64,000 nucleotides of DNA. It comes from Taurinivorans muris (GTDB lineage Bacteria > Desulfobacterota > Desulfovibrionia > Desulfovibrionales > Desulfovibrionaceae). Position numbers and translations under genes: made by a program. The first letter of the stretch is position 1; each line of letters begins with the position of its first letter. This document shows positions 1 to 8,397 of this stretch, one piece after another. The notes under the pieces are model-generated. The model was not told the DNA's origin. It worked only from the letters and a program-made list of their open reading frames with translations, and ran no database searches. The DNA is taken from the NCBI RefSeq assembly GCF_025232395.1, contig NZ_CP065938.1, forward strand, positions 124,001 to 188,000, in the 5' to 3' direction.

Positions 1-222
1 GTCGTTCTTTTGCGGTTTTTCCTCATAGAGCATGCCGATTTGAATTTGCAAAGCCCGTGCGATTTGCAAAAGAACGGAAAAGGTGGGGTCGTGTTTTCCG
101 TTTTCAATGCGGGAGAGATAACCCTGTGAAACGCCTGAAAGCTCCGATAAGCGGGTAAGGGTGATATTGTTTTTTTTTCTTAAGCTTTTTATTTTTTTGC
201 CGAGATTTTTTATTTCTTTCAT
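1..222 (-). CDS. XRE-family helix-turn-helix regulator (3' end outside window)
   Basis: The leftward frame opens with ATG at 222 and stays open for 74 codons to the window edge, so the C-terminus is missing. It encodes a classic lambda-Cro/XRE domain: a basic N-terminus, the stretch ITLTRLSELSGVSQGYLSRI (about residues 20-39) and then ENGKHDPTF. In this family the domain binds short palindromes as a dimer. Whether a sensor domain such as a cupin follows cannot be seen. Two near-identical 20-bp palindromes lie just upstream (271-290 and 393-412) and are the obvious candidate operators. The fold is clear; the regulated pathway is unknown. Confidence 0.85.
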   Translation of the reverse strand, partial: MKEIKNLGKKIKSLRKKNNITLTRLSELSGVSQGYLSRIENGKHDPTFSVLLQIARALQIQIGMLYEEKPQKND

Positions 223-270
223 AGCGTGCTCTTTGAAAAAAATGTATGTATTGTAATTAGTTATTTATAT

Positions 271-290
271 AATATTCTTATAAGAATATT
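271..290. promoter_or_regulatory. Perfect 20-bp palindrome, candidate XRE operator 1
   Basis: AATATTCTTATAAGAATATT is its own reverse complement. It lies 49 bp upstream of the XRE start codon, and a near copy recurs at 393-412. Two copies in one intergenic region beside a dimeric HTH regulator suggest an autoregulatory operator; this is inference from position and symmetry. Confidence 0.55.
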
Positions 291-392
291 ATGTCAACAG
301 TATTTTTAAAATATGCATGAAAAAATGAAATTTAAAAATGTTTTATTCTGTCAATAAATAAGAAATGGTTGAAAGAAATATTTTTCGGTCTG

Positions 393-412
393 AATATTCT
401 TATATGAATATT
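393..412. promoter_or_regulatory. Near-perfect palindrome, candidate XRE operator 2
   Basis: AATATTCTTATATGAATATT matches the palindrome at 271-290 at 18 of 20 positions and keeps the AATATTC/GAATATT arms. Centre-to-centre spacing of the two sites is 122 bp. The 223-564 gap otherwise holds only very AT-rich DNA and the terminator of the alcohol dehydrogenase gene. Confidence 0.5.
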
Positions 413-500
413 TTAATTCAATTTTTATAATGTTACAATATAACTATATAAATTAATATGATAAATTTTGAAATATAAAGAATAATATGTGACGGCACGA

Positions 501-540
501 AAAATCCCCTCCCATAGGTTTGCCTGTGAAAGGGGATGTT
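501..540 (-). terminator. Rho-independent terminator of the alcohol dehydrogenase gene
   Basis: Arms ATCCCCT (504-510) and AGGGGAT (531-537) form a hairpin. Read leftward it is followed by TTTTC, and it sits 25 bp past the stop codon. Confidence 0.65.
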
Positions 541-564
541 GTTTTGGAAAAATACGTTTATTGC

Positions 565-1755
565 CTAGAAATCAACTTTTGTTCCGTAGTAAGCGCATTT
601 CAGCACTTTTTCCATTTCTTCATGGTTCGGCTGGCGCGGGTTTGAAAGCGTGCAGGCGTCTAAAAGGGCATTTTTAGCAATATCGGGAAGTTTGGCTAAA
701 AATTCGTCTTCAGGAACCATGTCGTTTTCATAATCTTTGAGGCATAACGGAATGTTTAACGCCTTGCTTAAATTTTGGATTGCATCGCAAAGTTTTTGCA
801 CGGCTTCTTCCGTTGTTTTGTATTCAATGCCCCACAAAGTCGCAATATTGGCATAACGTTTTGCCGTTGCGGGATTTTTAGCGTTGTATTGAATGACGTA
901 AGGCAAATACATCGCATTGGCGGCACCGTGGACAACATGGCCGTTTTTGAAAACAGCGCCGGTTTTGTGAGCCATGGAGTGGACTATGCCAAGCAAGCCG
1001 TTGGAAAATGCCATGCCGGCGAGGCATTGCGCATAGTGCATTTGTTCCCTTGCAGCCATATCGCCCTTATAGGATTTTTCAAGGTTGTCTTTGATAATAT
1101 CAATGGCTTTCATTGCAAGAGGGTTTGTGAAAACACTGTTTGCGGTGGAAACATAGGCTTCAACGGCATGGGTGAGCGCGTCCATGCCCGTATGGGCGGT
1201 GAGCTTTGGCGGCATTGTTTCCGCAATGGCGGGGTCGATGATGGCGATGTCCGGAGTGAGGTTGAAGTCAGCCAAAGGATATTTGATACCCTTGTCGTAG
1301 TCGGTAATGACGGAGAACGCCGTTACTTCCGTCGCTGTTCCGGAAGTTGAGGGAATAGCGATGAAGCGCGCTTTGGTGCGAAGGGCCGGCAAGCTGAAAG
1401 GTTTGACGGCGTCTTCAAATTTTGTGTCGGGATATTCATAGAACAGCCACATGGCTTTTGCCGCGTCAATCGGTGAGCCGCCGCCGATGGCAACAATCCA
1501 GTCGGGTTCAAATTCGCGCATGGCTTTTGCGCCGTTCATAACGGTGGTGATGGATGGGTCCGGTTCGACATTTTCAAAAAGCAATGTTTCAAGTCCCGCC
1601 TCTTTCAGATTATTGACAACCTTATCCAGAAAGCCGGCTCTTTTCATGGAACCGCCGCCGACAACAACGATAGCTTTTTTGCCGTTAATGGTTTTAAGCT
1701 CGTCAAGAGCGTTTTTTCCGTAATACACATCACGGGGTATGGTAAATCTAGCCAT
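565..1755 (-). CDS. Iron-containing (group III) alcohol dehydrogenase
   Basis: A 396-residue NAD(P)-dependent alcohol/aldehyde oxidoreductase of the Fe-ADH family, full length. The nucleotide-binding GGGSPIDAAK lies at residues 91-100. By alignment with FucO-type enzymes the metal ligands are D192 and H196 (in GMDALTHAVEAY), H259 (GIVHSMAH) and H276 (VVHG). The start is supported by GGAGG 8 bp upstream. It is transcribed alone, with its own terminator. Substrate is not readable from sequence: butanol/ethanol dehydrogenases and the sulfoacetaldehyde reductase of taurine-respiring Desulfovibrionaceae both belong to this family. Family call firm, substrate open. Confidence 0.9.
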   Translation of the reverse strand: MARFTIPRDVYYGKNALDELKTINGKKAIVVVGGGSMKRAGFLDKVVNNLKEAGLETLLFENVEPDPSITTVMNGAKAMREFEPDWIVAIGGGSPIDAAKAMWLFYEYPDTKFEDAVKPFSLPALRTKARFIAIPSTSGTATEVTAFSVITDYDKGIKYPLADFNLTPDIAIIDPAIAETMPPKLTAHTGMDALTHAVEAYVSTANSVFTNPLAMKAIDIIKDNLEKSYKGDMAAREQMHYAQCLAGMAFSNGLLGIVHSMAHKTGAVFKNGHVVHGAANAMYLPYVIQYNAKNPATAKRYANIATLWGIEYKTTEEAVQKLCDAIQNLSKALNIPLCLKDYENDMVPEDEFLAKLPDIAKNALLDACTLSNPRQPNHEEMEKVLKCAYYGTKVDF

Positions 1756-1859
1756 AATGAAACCTCCATAAACTTATACGAGTTTAAAGAAGACTACATT
1801 ATTTCGGCAAGACGGGCAAGCACTTTTTTAAATTATGCGGAAAATGTTCCGGCAGTGCG

Positions 1860-4472
1860 TCAGCGGGGAGCAAATTCGATAAGGGTTTTATAGAGGTTTA
1901 TAGGAACGATAGGCTTGCCTATGTGGCTGTTGAAGCCGCTTTGCATATAAAGTTTCTTGTCTTCTTCCAATACGTTTGCGGTCATGGCGATGATGGGGGT
2001 TTGGATTTTGAGTTCCTGCCTGATAATTTTGGTCGCGGTAATTCCGTCCATATCCGGCATTTGGATATCCATTAAAATAACATCGTAGGTTTGGTCATGG
2101 ATTTTTTTAATGGCTTCAAGCCCGTTGCTTGCGGTATCGACGATAATTTTCTTTTTCTTCAATAATTCCGCGGCGATAAGCGTATTGATGGGATTATCCT
2201 CAACCAATAGGATCGATAAGTTTTTCAATATGTTTTCATCATATTCATTGAGGCTTTCCTGGTTCGTTGTGACTTTGTCCTTATTGAATTCAAGAGGAAT
2301 TTCCAAAGAAAAGTTTGTTCCTTCGCCGACTTTGCTCGTGCAGGATAATTGACCCTCCATCAGCGAGGCGAGGTTTTTGGAAATGCTGAGTCCGAGCCCT
2401 GTTCCGCCGTATTTTCTCGTGGTTGACGTGTCAGCCTGCATGAACGGCGAGAATATTTTTTCAATTTGTTCTTCCGTGATGCCGATACCCGTATCCATGA
2501 CTTCAAAACGGAGCAGAACTATTGTTTTGTCGTCAATGTCTGATTTGGAAATTTTGCTTATTTTTAATGTGATAGACCCTGTTTCGGTGAATTTATAGGC
2601 GTTATTGATGAGGTTGTTGAGAATTTGCGTGATGCGTATGGGGTCGCCAAGCCATGAGTCTTCAACTTCCTGCTCTTTATCGATAATATAGGTGATTCCT
2701 TTCTGTTCCATTTGCAGGCTGAAGAGATTATGGATATTTTTAATAAGCTCGTTCAGAGAAAAAGGAATATGCTCGATATGCAGTTGTCCCGCTTCGATTT
2801 TCGAATAGTCCAGAATATCATTGATGGTATGCAGCAAAAGGGTTGCGGAAGAAAGACCTTTTTGCACGAAATCATCATTTTTTTCATCGATTCTGATTTC
2901 TGCCAACAGTCCGAAAACATTGATGATTATATTGAGCGGCGTACGAATTTCGTGGCTCATTATGGCTAAAAAGTCGCTTTTCGCTTTTGCTTCCCGCTCT
3001 GATTTGAGTTTTGCCTCGATAAGTTCGGTCTGCTTCTTTTTCAGCTTGTTGAACATTGTTTTTTCTTCCCTGAGGTCACGGGCATAGCTGATAATGACAT
3101 TCGTATTCTTATAGTTGATCCGTGTGAACGTTATGTGGCAGGGAATGAGGTTGTGCTCCAAATCCTGGTGCAGCCATTCAAAGGTTTTATAGCCGCTTTG
3201 AAAGGATTTTTTGAGCAGCTGCAAATGCTTTTCAGTGGAAAGCTGTCCGTCCGGCTGATAAATGGGGTTCAGTTTTTCAAAGTTATCGATAAATTCTTGT
3301 TTGGTTTGGAAATTGAAGAAACGGGCGGATTCGAAGTTGCAGTCGATAAGCTTGAAATCCTTATCCCAAATTGTGCAGCAAAGAGGGGCGGAATCGAGCA
3401 TGACTTGGATTCTTTCTTCCTGTTCTTTTATTTTCGCCTGCATTTCCAATTCCTTTTGGGAGTTGAACGCATAATAGATATAAAAATTCTTGTTGAGATA
3501 CGTAAGGTAAATGGCTGTTACCTGGCAAGGGATGGGAGCCCCGCTTGCGTCAAGAAAAATCCATTTGAAACTGGAAATACTTTTTTCTTTGATAAGTTCG
3601 TTTTTTTCGGCGATAAAAAGTGAAAGAGGCTTTTCTTCCTGTTCTTTCGCGAGATATTGCCTGAAATTGTTGATAAACTGTTCTTCATTTGACAAATCGA
3701 GCAATTCCACAAGCTTTTTGTTGCAGTCAATGACTTTTCCGTTATCATTGAAAATAATGCTGACAAACGGCATGGAATCGACGAGCAGGTGGATATATTC
3801 GTCAATATCTTTTATTTTTGAAGACTTGTAGCCTTGCCGTAATTTGATGAACATGAACGTAATGGTGAAAAAGAAAAGAAGAGCCGCAAGCGAATGGATG
3901 AAAGCGAAATTGATAGGCGAAAAATTCGGCTCGACATGCTGCGTATTATTGATAATGGTATCGTATGTATCGGTGATAACGGCAAGACTGTCCAGATAAT
4001 TCTGGGAAGTAAGAACGGATAAGGCTTCATAACGGCTGGTGTCGTCGTTTTTTAAGGCTTGTATCGCTTTTTGCTGAAAGGCATGCTGTAATTCAAGTTC
4101 GGCATACATTTCAAGCAGCTGCTGTGTATATTCCTTGTCGGCAAGGTTGGTTTTTATGATATCCGCAAGTTTCAGGACTTTCATGTGGAAGAGGTTGTTA
4201 TTGCTCCGCGGGCTTTTGCCGAGCATTTGATTGGTGATATTCGTGTAATTATTAAGATAATATTGGTCTTCCGTGCGGATATACATTTGGGAAAGTTGGT
4301 TGAGCTGTACGCTTGTGAGGTATATTTCATTCAAAATGCCTACGGTGACAAAATGTTCGCTCTGCACTTCGAAGAAGGTCTTATTTTTATGGACTTCGTA
4401 TAAAAGATAGAAATTGAGAATGAAAGACAAAAACAAAACAGTTACGGTGATTCTGAAAAATGTTTTATTCAT
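1860..4472 (-). CDS. Membrane-bound hybrid sensor histidine kinase (2 PAS, HisKA, HATPase, REC)
   Basis: An 870-residue inner-membrane hybrid kinase. A first membrane segment (about 7-26), a 160-residue extracytoplasmic sensor region, and a second segment (187-210) precede two PAS-like domains (about 225-340 and 352-468). HisKA carries the phospho-His H507 in MSHEIRTP. The ATPase has the N box (LNNLINNAYKF), DTGIGI at 660-665 and GGTGLGLSI at 689-697. A receiver domain follows (751-870) with E758/D759, phospho-acceptor D802, T831 and K853. No separate HPt or output regulator lies beside it. It starts 15 bp after the Crp/Fnr gene stop, so the two are probably co-transcribed. The signal is unknown. 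Confidence 0.93.
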   Translation of the reverse strand: MNKTFFRITVTVLFLSFILNFYLLYEVHKNKTFFEVQSEHFVTVGILNEIYLTSVQLNQLSQMYIRTEDQYYLNNYTNITNQMLGKSPRSNNNLFHMKVLKLADIIKTNLADKEYTQQLLEMYAELELQHAFQQKAIQALKNDDTSRYEALSVLTSQNYLDSLAVITDTYDTIINNTQHVEPNFSPINFAFIHSLAALLFFFTITFMFIKLRQGYKSSKIKDIDEYIHLLVDSMPFVSIIFNDNGKVIDCNKKLVELLDLSNEEQFINNFRQYLAKEQEEKPLSLFIAEKNELIKEKSISSFKWIFLDASGAPIPCQVTAIYLTYLNKNFYIYYAFNSQKELEMQAKIKEQEERIQVMLDSAPLCCTIWDKDFKLIDCNFESARFFNFQTKQEFIDNFEKLNPIYQPDGQLSTEKHLQLLKKSFQSGYKTFEWLHQDLEHNLIPCHITFTRINYKNTNVIISYARDLREEKTMFNKLKKKQTELIEAKLKSEREAKAKSDFLAIMSHEIRTPLNIIINVFGLLAEIRIDEKNDDFVQKGLSSATLLLHTINDILDYSKIEAGQLHIEHIPFSLNELIKNIHNLFSLQMEQKGITYIIDKEQEVEDSWLGDPIRITQILNNLINNAYKFTETGSITLKISKISKSDIDDKTIVLLRFEVMDTGIGITEEQIEKIFSPFMQADTSTTRKYGGTGLGLSISKNLASLMEGQLSCTSKVGEGTNFSLEIPLEFNKDKVTTNQESLNEYDENILKNLSILLVEDNPINTLIAAELLKKKKIIVDTASNGLEAIKKIHDQTYDVILMDIQMPDMDGITATKIIRQELKIQTPIIAMTANVLEEDKKLYMQSGFNSHIGKPIVPINLYKTLIEFAPR

Positions 4473-4487
4473 GGTTATCTCTGATTA

Positions 4488-5171
4488 TTATGATTGGATA
4501 AGGTTTAAAAAAGAATCCACGTCGAGGATGTATGTCAATTTTCTGTTGTATGGTCCGGTAATTCCTTGCTGTTCGAGAAATCTTAATGTCTTGTTCAGAG
4601 TTACCCTGTGCACGGATAAATGGTTGGCGAGGTCCTGCTGGGTGAGTTCCGGAACGGCGTAAAATTGTTTCCTGTTTTCCGAAATATGCATTCTTTGATA
4701 CAAATACATGCAGATACGCGAAGAAAGTTCCGAAAAGCTCAGGCAGCAATTCTGATTGATGTTAAGGCGGACTTTTTGGGAAAGGTTGCGGAGAATGGAA
4801 GTGACGATGAGCGGGTCTTTTAATAAGACGGAATACACGGTTTCGGCTGAAAAAGAATATAAGACGCTCGGTTTTGTGATGACAAAAAAACTAAGAGTGG
4901 GAAGTCCGTCAAAAAAAGGTCCCTCGCCCAAAAGACAGGGGGCGATGCCGCGCCATAGGATTTTTTCTTTTCCGTCATTGGAAAGGCGTATGAGCTTGAC
5001 TTCTCCTGTCTGGAGCAAATAGAGCTTGTTCCAAATTTCACCGCTTTCAAAAAGTTCCTGTCCTTTAGCGCGTTTTATTTTAACTGCCAAATGGAGATAT
5101 TTGTCCCATTCCTGCATATTCGATGAAATCTGACTGAACTCATGAATTGATTTCTCTTTGTCTTTATCCAT
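4488..5171 (-). CDS. Crp/Fnr-family transcriptional regulator
   Basis: A 227-residue two-domain regulator: an N-terminal cyclic-nucleotide-binding-like beta roll (about 25-140) and a C-terminal winged HTH (175-205, ELTQQDLANHLSVHRVTLNK) of the Crp type. It lacks the N-terminal cysteine cluster of FNR, so oxygen sensing through a 4Fe-4S cluster is not indicated. The effector is unknown. It is the first gene of a leftward pair with the hybrid kinase and is divergent from the DASS carrier. The shared 155-bp gap contains a strong interrupted palindrome (5221-5246) that is a plausible binding site. It probably controls the carrier-arylsulfotransferase operon; that is inference from position. Confidence 0.88.
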   Translation of the reverse strand: MDKDKEKSIHEFSQISSNMQEWDKYLHLAVKIKRAKGQELFESGEIWNKLYLLQTGEVKLIRLSNDGKEKILWRGIAPCLLGEGPFFDGLPTLSFFVITKPSVLYSFSAETVYSVLLKDPLIVTSILRNLSQKVRLNINQNCCLSFSELSSRICMYLYQRMHISENRKQFYAVPELTQQDLANHLSVHRVTLNKTLRFLEQQGITGPYNRKLTYILDVDSFLNLIQS

Positions 5172-5220
5172 TTTCCCCCCTTAAAAACAACATACATTAA
5201 AAAAAAATAAATAAAAAGAT

Positions 5221-5246
5221 AAAAATGTAGCCGGCACTACATTTTT
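5221..5246. promoter_or_regulatory. Interrupted palindrome, candidate Crp/Fnr-type operator
   Basis: Ten-base arms AAAAATGTAG and CTACATTTTT are separated by CCGGCA. The site sits between the divergent Crp/Fnr gene and the DASS carrier gene. It precedes a possible -10 (TAGAAT, 5268-5273), giving an operator centre close to the -35 region as for class II Crp-type activation. It resembles a terminator on the plus strand, but no gene ends there. Assignment is inference. Confidence 0.55.
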
Positions 5247-5326
5247 TTTTTAATAAATCTGTTTAGATAGAATTAATGTGAAAAAATGAACACATCCAAT
5301 CACTCTTTTCATAAGGAGAAATCATT

Positions 5327-6736
5327 ATGGCGCAGACAACGGAAAAAATACTTAATGGCAAATCGGCTTTGAAGTGGCTTTTTTGCCTTATCGTACCGGC
5401 TATCGTGTATTTTGCATTGCCCATTGACGGAAAGACATTGACCCATGAAATGGCGATGTTTTTGGCTGTGACGATTTTTATGGTTTGCATATGGGGCTTC
5501 GAGCTTGTCAACGATACGGCGACCGGGCTTGTCTTGCCTGTGCTTTATATGGCTCTTTGCGGTGTTCCCGGTAAAATCGCGTATAATAACTGGCTTGGCG
5601 ATGTACCCAATATCGTCATCGGCGGTTTTATTTTTTGTAAAATTTTGCAGGATACCGGTCTTGGAAAACGGGTTGGTTTAGGCTGCATGAAGCTTATGGA
5701 CGGTTCGTTCATCGGAACCGTTTGGGGACTTATGCTTGCGATTTATATTATCAATCCGCTCGTTCCCGCGGTAACGGGCAAGGGTGTCATTTTTTGCTCC
5801 ATCGTCATCAGTCTTTGCGAATCCTTGGATTTCAAGAAACAGTCACGGGAAGCGACAGCTCTCATGCTGGTGGCGTTTTTGGCTGTGACAAGCTCTAAAA
5901 ACGGGTTTTTAACCGGCGGCGGGGATTTGGTTATTGGAATGAGTTTGGTTGACGGCGTCATGGGCTTGAAAACGAGCTGGCTTCAGTATGCCGGCTGGAA
6001 TTTGCTTCCCGCAACCGTTTTTACGGTTATGAGCGTCGCCATTGTTGTTGTTTTGCTTCCGAGCAAAGTGAATAAGGAAGAACTTCGCAGGGCGCTGTAT
6101 GCCCGTTATGCGGAACTCGGACCTATGCGCAGGGATGAAAAAACCGCAACGGTGCTTCTCATTGTCACCCTGATAGTTTTGATGACGGACAAATGGCATG
6201 GACTTACTCCCGGCATGGGGCTTGTTTTTCTTGCCGCTGTCAGTTTTTTACCCGGAGTGAGTCTTATGGACGGGCAGAAAATCAAAGAAGTCAATTTCTG
6301 TCCCATTTTCTTCATCATGGGGTGCATGGCCATCGGCAGCGCAGGCAATTATCTGAAAGTGACCCAATGGATGGCGGACAGCACTTTCGGTTATATGGAA
6401 GGGCTCGGTATTTATGGCGCAAGTGTCTGCTCGTATGTCGTAGGGGTTATCGGAAACTTTATTCTGACCCCGCTTGCCGCAACCGCCTCTTTTTCCGCTC
6501 CTCTTGCCGAACTCGGGGTGCAGATGGGGCTTGAACCGAGAATCATGTATCTTTCTTTCAAATATGGGTTCGATAATTATCTGTTCCCTTATGAATATGC
6601 CGTTTTGCTTATTTTTTACGGTTTCGGCTATATTCATTTCGGAAGCATGGTCAAGGTGCTTGCGGCAAGAATGATTTTGACGGTTCCCTTCTTGCTTGCC
6701 GTCGCTGTGCCATGGTGGCAGTGGATTATGAAATAA
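5327..6736 (+). CDS. DASS/SLC13-type anion permease
   Basis: A 469-residue polytopic inner-membrane protein with roughly 12 hydrophobic segments, of the divalent anion:sodium symporter (DASS/CitMHS-like) type. Members carry dicarboxylates, sulfate or sulfonated and sulfated organic anions. AAGGAG sits 9 bp upstream of the ATG. It is followed after 36 bp by the arylsulfotransferase-like gene in the same direction, so the pair probably forms an operon that brings in an anionic substrate for that enzyme. The substrate cannot be deduced from sequence. Confidence 0.85.
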   Translation: MAQTTEKILNGKSALKWLFCLIVPAIVYFALPIDGKTLTHEMAMFLAVTIFMVCIWGFELVNDTATGLVLPVLYMALCGVPGKIAYNNWLGDVPNIVIGGFIFCKILQDTGLGKRVGLGCMKLMDGSFIGTVWGLMLAIYIINPLVPAVTGKGVIFCSIVISLCESLDFKKQSREATALMLVAFLAVTSSKNGFLTGGGDLVIGMSLVDGVMGLKTSWLQYAGWNLLPATVFTVMSVAIVVVLLPSKVNKEELRRALYARYAELGPMRRDEKTATVLLIVTLIVLMTDKWHGLTPGMGLVFLAAVSFLPGVSLMDGQKIKEVNFCPIFFIMGCMAIGSAGNYLKVTQWMADSTFGYMEGLGIYGASVCSYVVGVIGNFILTPLAATASFSAPLAELGVQMGLEPRIMYLSFKYGFDNYLFPYEYAVLLIFYGFGYIHFGSMVKVLAARMILTVPFLLAVAVPWWQWIMK

Positions 6737-6772
6737 TAAAAAAAATAAATCATACAGAATTGGAGGTATGTT

Positions 6773-8224
6773 ATGGGTCATCCTACTATTTATCCTACCG
6801 GTGTCACGATTTACAATCCGGAAAAATGCTGGAACGGTTTGACTGTTTTTCAAGGTCAGGAAGTCGGCGCTGTCCTTATGGATATGAACGGGCGCGAGCA
6901 TAATGTCTGGAAAGGCGTGCACGGATTTCCCAATAAGATTTTCCCCGGCGGTTATCTTGTCACAAGCCGCGGGCGCCGCACCGGCAAATATTCCGTGCAG
7001 GACCAGACAGATGTCGTGCAGCTTGACTGGGACGGCAAGGAAGTTTGGAAATTTGACCGCAATGAATACATTGAAGACCCCGGATACGAGCCCCGCTGGA
7101 TGGCGCGCTATCACCATGACTTTCAGCGGGAGGGAAGCTCCGTAGGCTATTACGCTCCCGATACGGCGCCAAAATCTTTGGAGGGCAACACGCTTATTCT
7201 TTGTCATAAAAATATTCGCAACAAAAGAATTTCCGACAAGCTTTTATTGGACGACGTGATTTTGGAAGTCGACTGGGACGGGGATATTGTTTGGGAATGG
7301 CGCTGCAGTGACCATTTTGAAGAATTCGGTTTCAGCGAAGCCGCTAAAAACGCCCTTTGCCGCAATCCCAATTATCGCCCTACGCAGCCGGAGGGCATGG
7401 GCGATTGGATGCATATCAACTCCATGTCCGTGCTCGGACCGAATAAATGGTATGAGCAGGGCGACACCCGTTTCCACCCCGACAATATCATTGCTGACGG
7501 CCGTGAAACCAATATCGTTTTCATTATTGAAAAAGCTACGGGTAAAATTGTTTGGAAGCTCGGTCCCGATTATAACGCCAGCCCCGAGGAAAAAGCTATC
7601 GGCTGGATTATCGGACAGCACCATGCGCACATGATTCCCCATACCTTGCCGGGCGGCGGCAATATTTTAATTTTCGATAACGGCGGCTGGGGAGGCTACG
7701 ATGCTCCGAACCCTGGGGCTCCTACCGGAGTTAAAGCCGCTCTTCGCGATTATTCCCGCGTGCTTGAAATAGACCCCGTAAGCAAGAAGATAGTATGGCA
7801 GTATACGCCTTTTGAGGCGGGGCACCTTATGCCTATGGATTCCAACCGTTTTTACAGCCCGTTCATCAGCGGCATGCAGCGTTTGCCAAACGGCAATACG
7901 CTTATTACCGAGGGGTCCGACGGACGTTTGCTGGAAGTGACGAAAAATCATGAGCTTGTTTGGGAATTTATTTCTCCTTACAAAGGAAAATTGGTTCCGA
8001 TGAACATGGTTTACCGTGCGTATCGGGTTCCTTACGAATGGGTTCCGCAAGTTCAAAAACCGGCGGAAACACCTGTTGTGCCTCTTGATGTCGCTACGTT
8101 CCGTGTTCCGGGTGCTGCCGCTTTTGGCGACAGGGTTCGGGAAGTCGAGGTTGAGGGCTGTACCCCTTATGAGGGAAGCAACGCTCTTTGTGTCGCTTCC
8201 GTTGAAGACCCAGAGGAAAAATAA
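6773..8224 (+). CDS. Arylsulfotransferase (ASST)-like beta-propeller protein, no signal peptide
   Basis: A 483-residue protein of the aryl-sulfate sulfotransferase family (Arylsulfotrans/ASST_2). Propeller blades are visible as repeated motifs ending in VW: DWDGKEVWKFD (85-95), DWDGDIVWEW (167-176), TGKIVWKLG (256-264), SKKIVWQYTP (337-346) and NHELVWEF (392-399). Histidine-rich stretches WMHINSM (about 212-218) and GQHHAHMIPH (281-290) are candidate active-site positions, since classic ASST transfers sulfate through a histidine without PAPS. Classic ASST is periplasmic with a signal peptide; this protein starts MGHPTIYPTG with none, so it should be cytoplasmic. GGAGG lies 8 bp before the ATG. 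Donor and acceptor are unknown. Confidence 0.85.
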   Translation: MGHPTIYPTGVTIYNPEKCWNGLTVFQGQEVGAVLMDMNGREHNVWKGVHGFPNKIFPGGYLVTSRGRRTGKYSVQDQTDVVQLDWDGKEVWKFDRNEYIEDPGYEPRWMARYHHDFQREGSSVGYYAPDTAPKSLEGNTLILCHKNIRNKRISDKLLLDDVILEVDWDGDIVWEWRCSDHFEEFGFSEAAKNALCRNPNYRPTQPEGMGDWMHINSMSVLGPNKWYEQGDTRFHPDNIIADGRETNIVFIIEKATGKIVWKLGPDYNASPEEKAIGWIIGQHHAHMIPHTLPGGGNILIFDNGGWGGYDAPNPGAPTGVKAALRDYSRVLEIDPVSKKIVWQYTPFEAGHLMPMDSNRFYSPFISGMQRLPNGNTLITEGSDGRLLEVTKNHELVWEFISPYKGKLVPMNMVYRAYRVPYEWVPQVQKPAETPVVPLDVATFRVPGAAAFGDRVREVEVEGCTPYEGSNALCVASVEDPEEK

Positions 8225-8235
8225 GGACGGGAATG

Positions 8236-8262
8236 GCTGTCGGTTGACAGCTGTTTCTTTTT
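8236..8262 (+). terminator. Rho-independent terminator of the DASS-ASST operon
   Basis: GCTGTC (8236-8241), loop GGTT, GACAGC (8246-8251), then TGTTTCTTTTT. It lies 12 bp past the stop codon. Confidence 0.7.
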
Positions 8263-8397
8263 ATCAAAAATTTAAAAAAAATCTGAAATTGTAATTAATG
8301 TTGCAATTTTTATATGAAAATTTTGTATAGTATGAATTATCAAGATGTTAAAATCGTGAAACTTTAAAAAATAACCGTATCAAAAGAGGGATCTGTT

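Noticed and set aside
6248-7207. Leftward 319-codon open frame
   Set aside because: It lies opposite the DASS and ASST-like genes, crosses their junction and has no domain or ribosome site; a shadow of real coding DNA.
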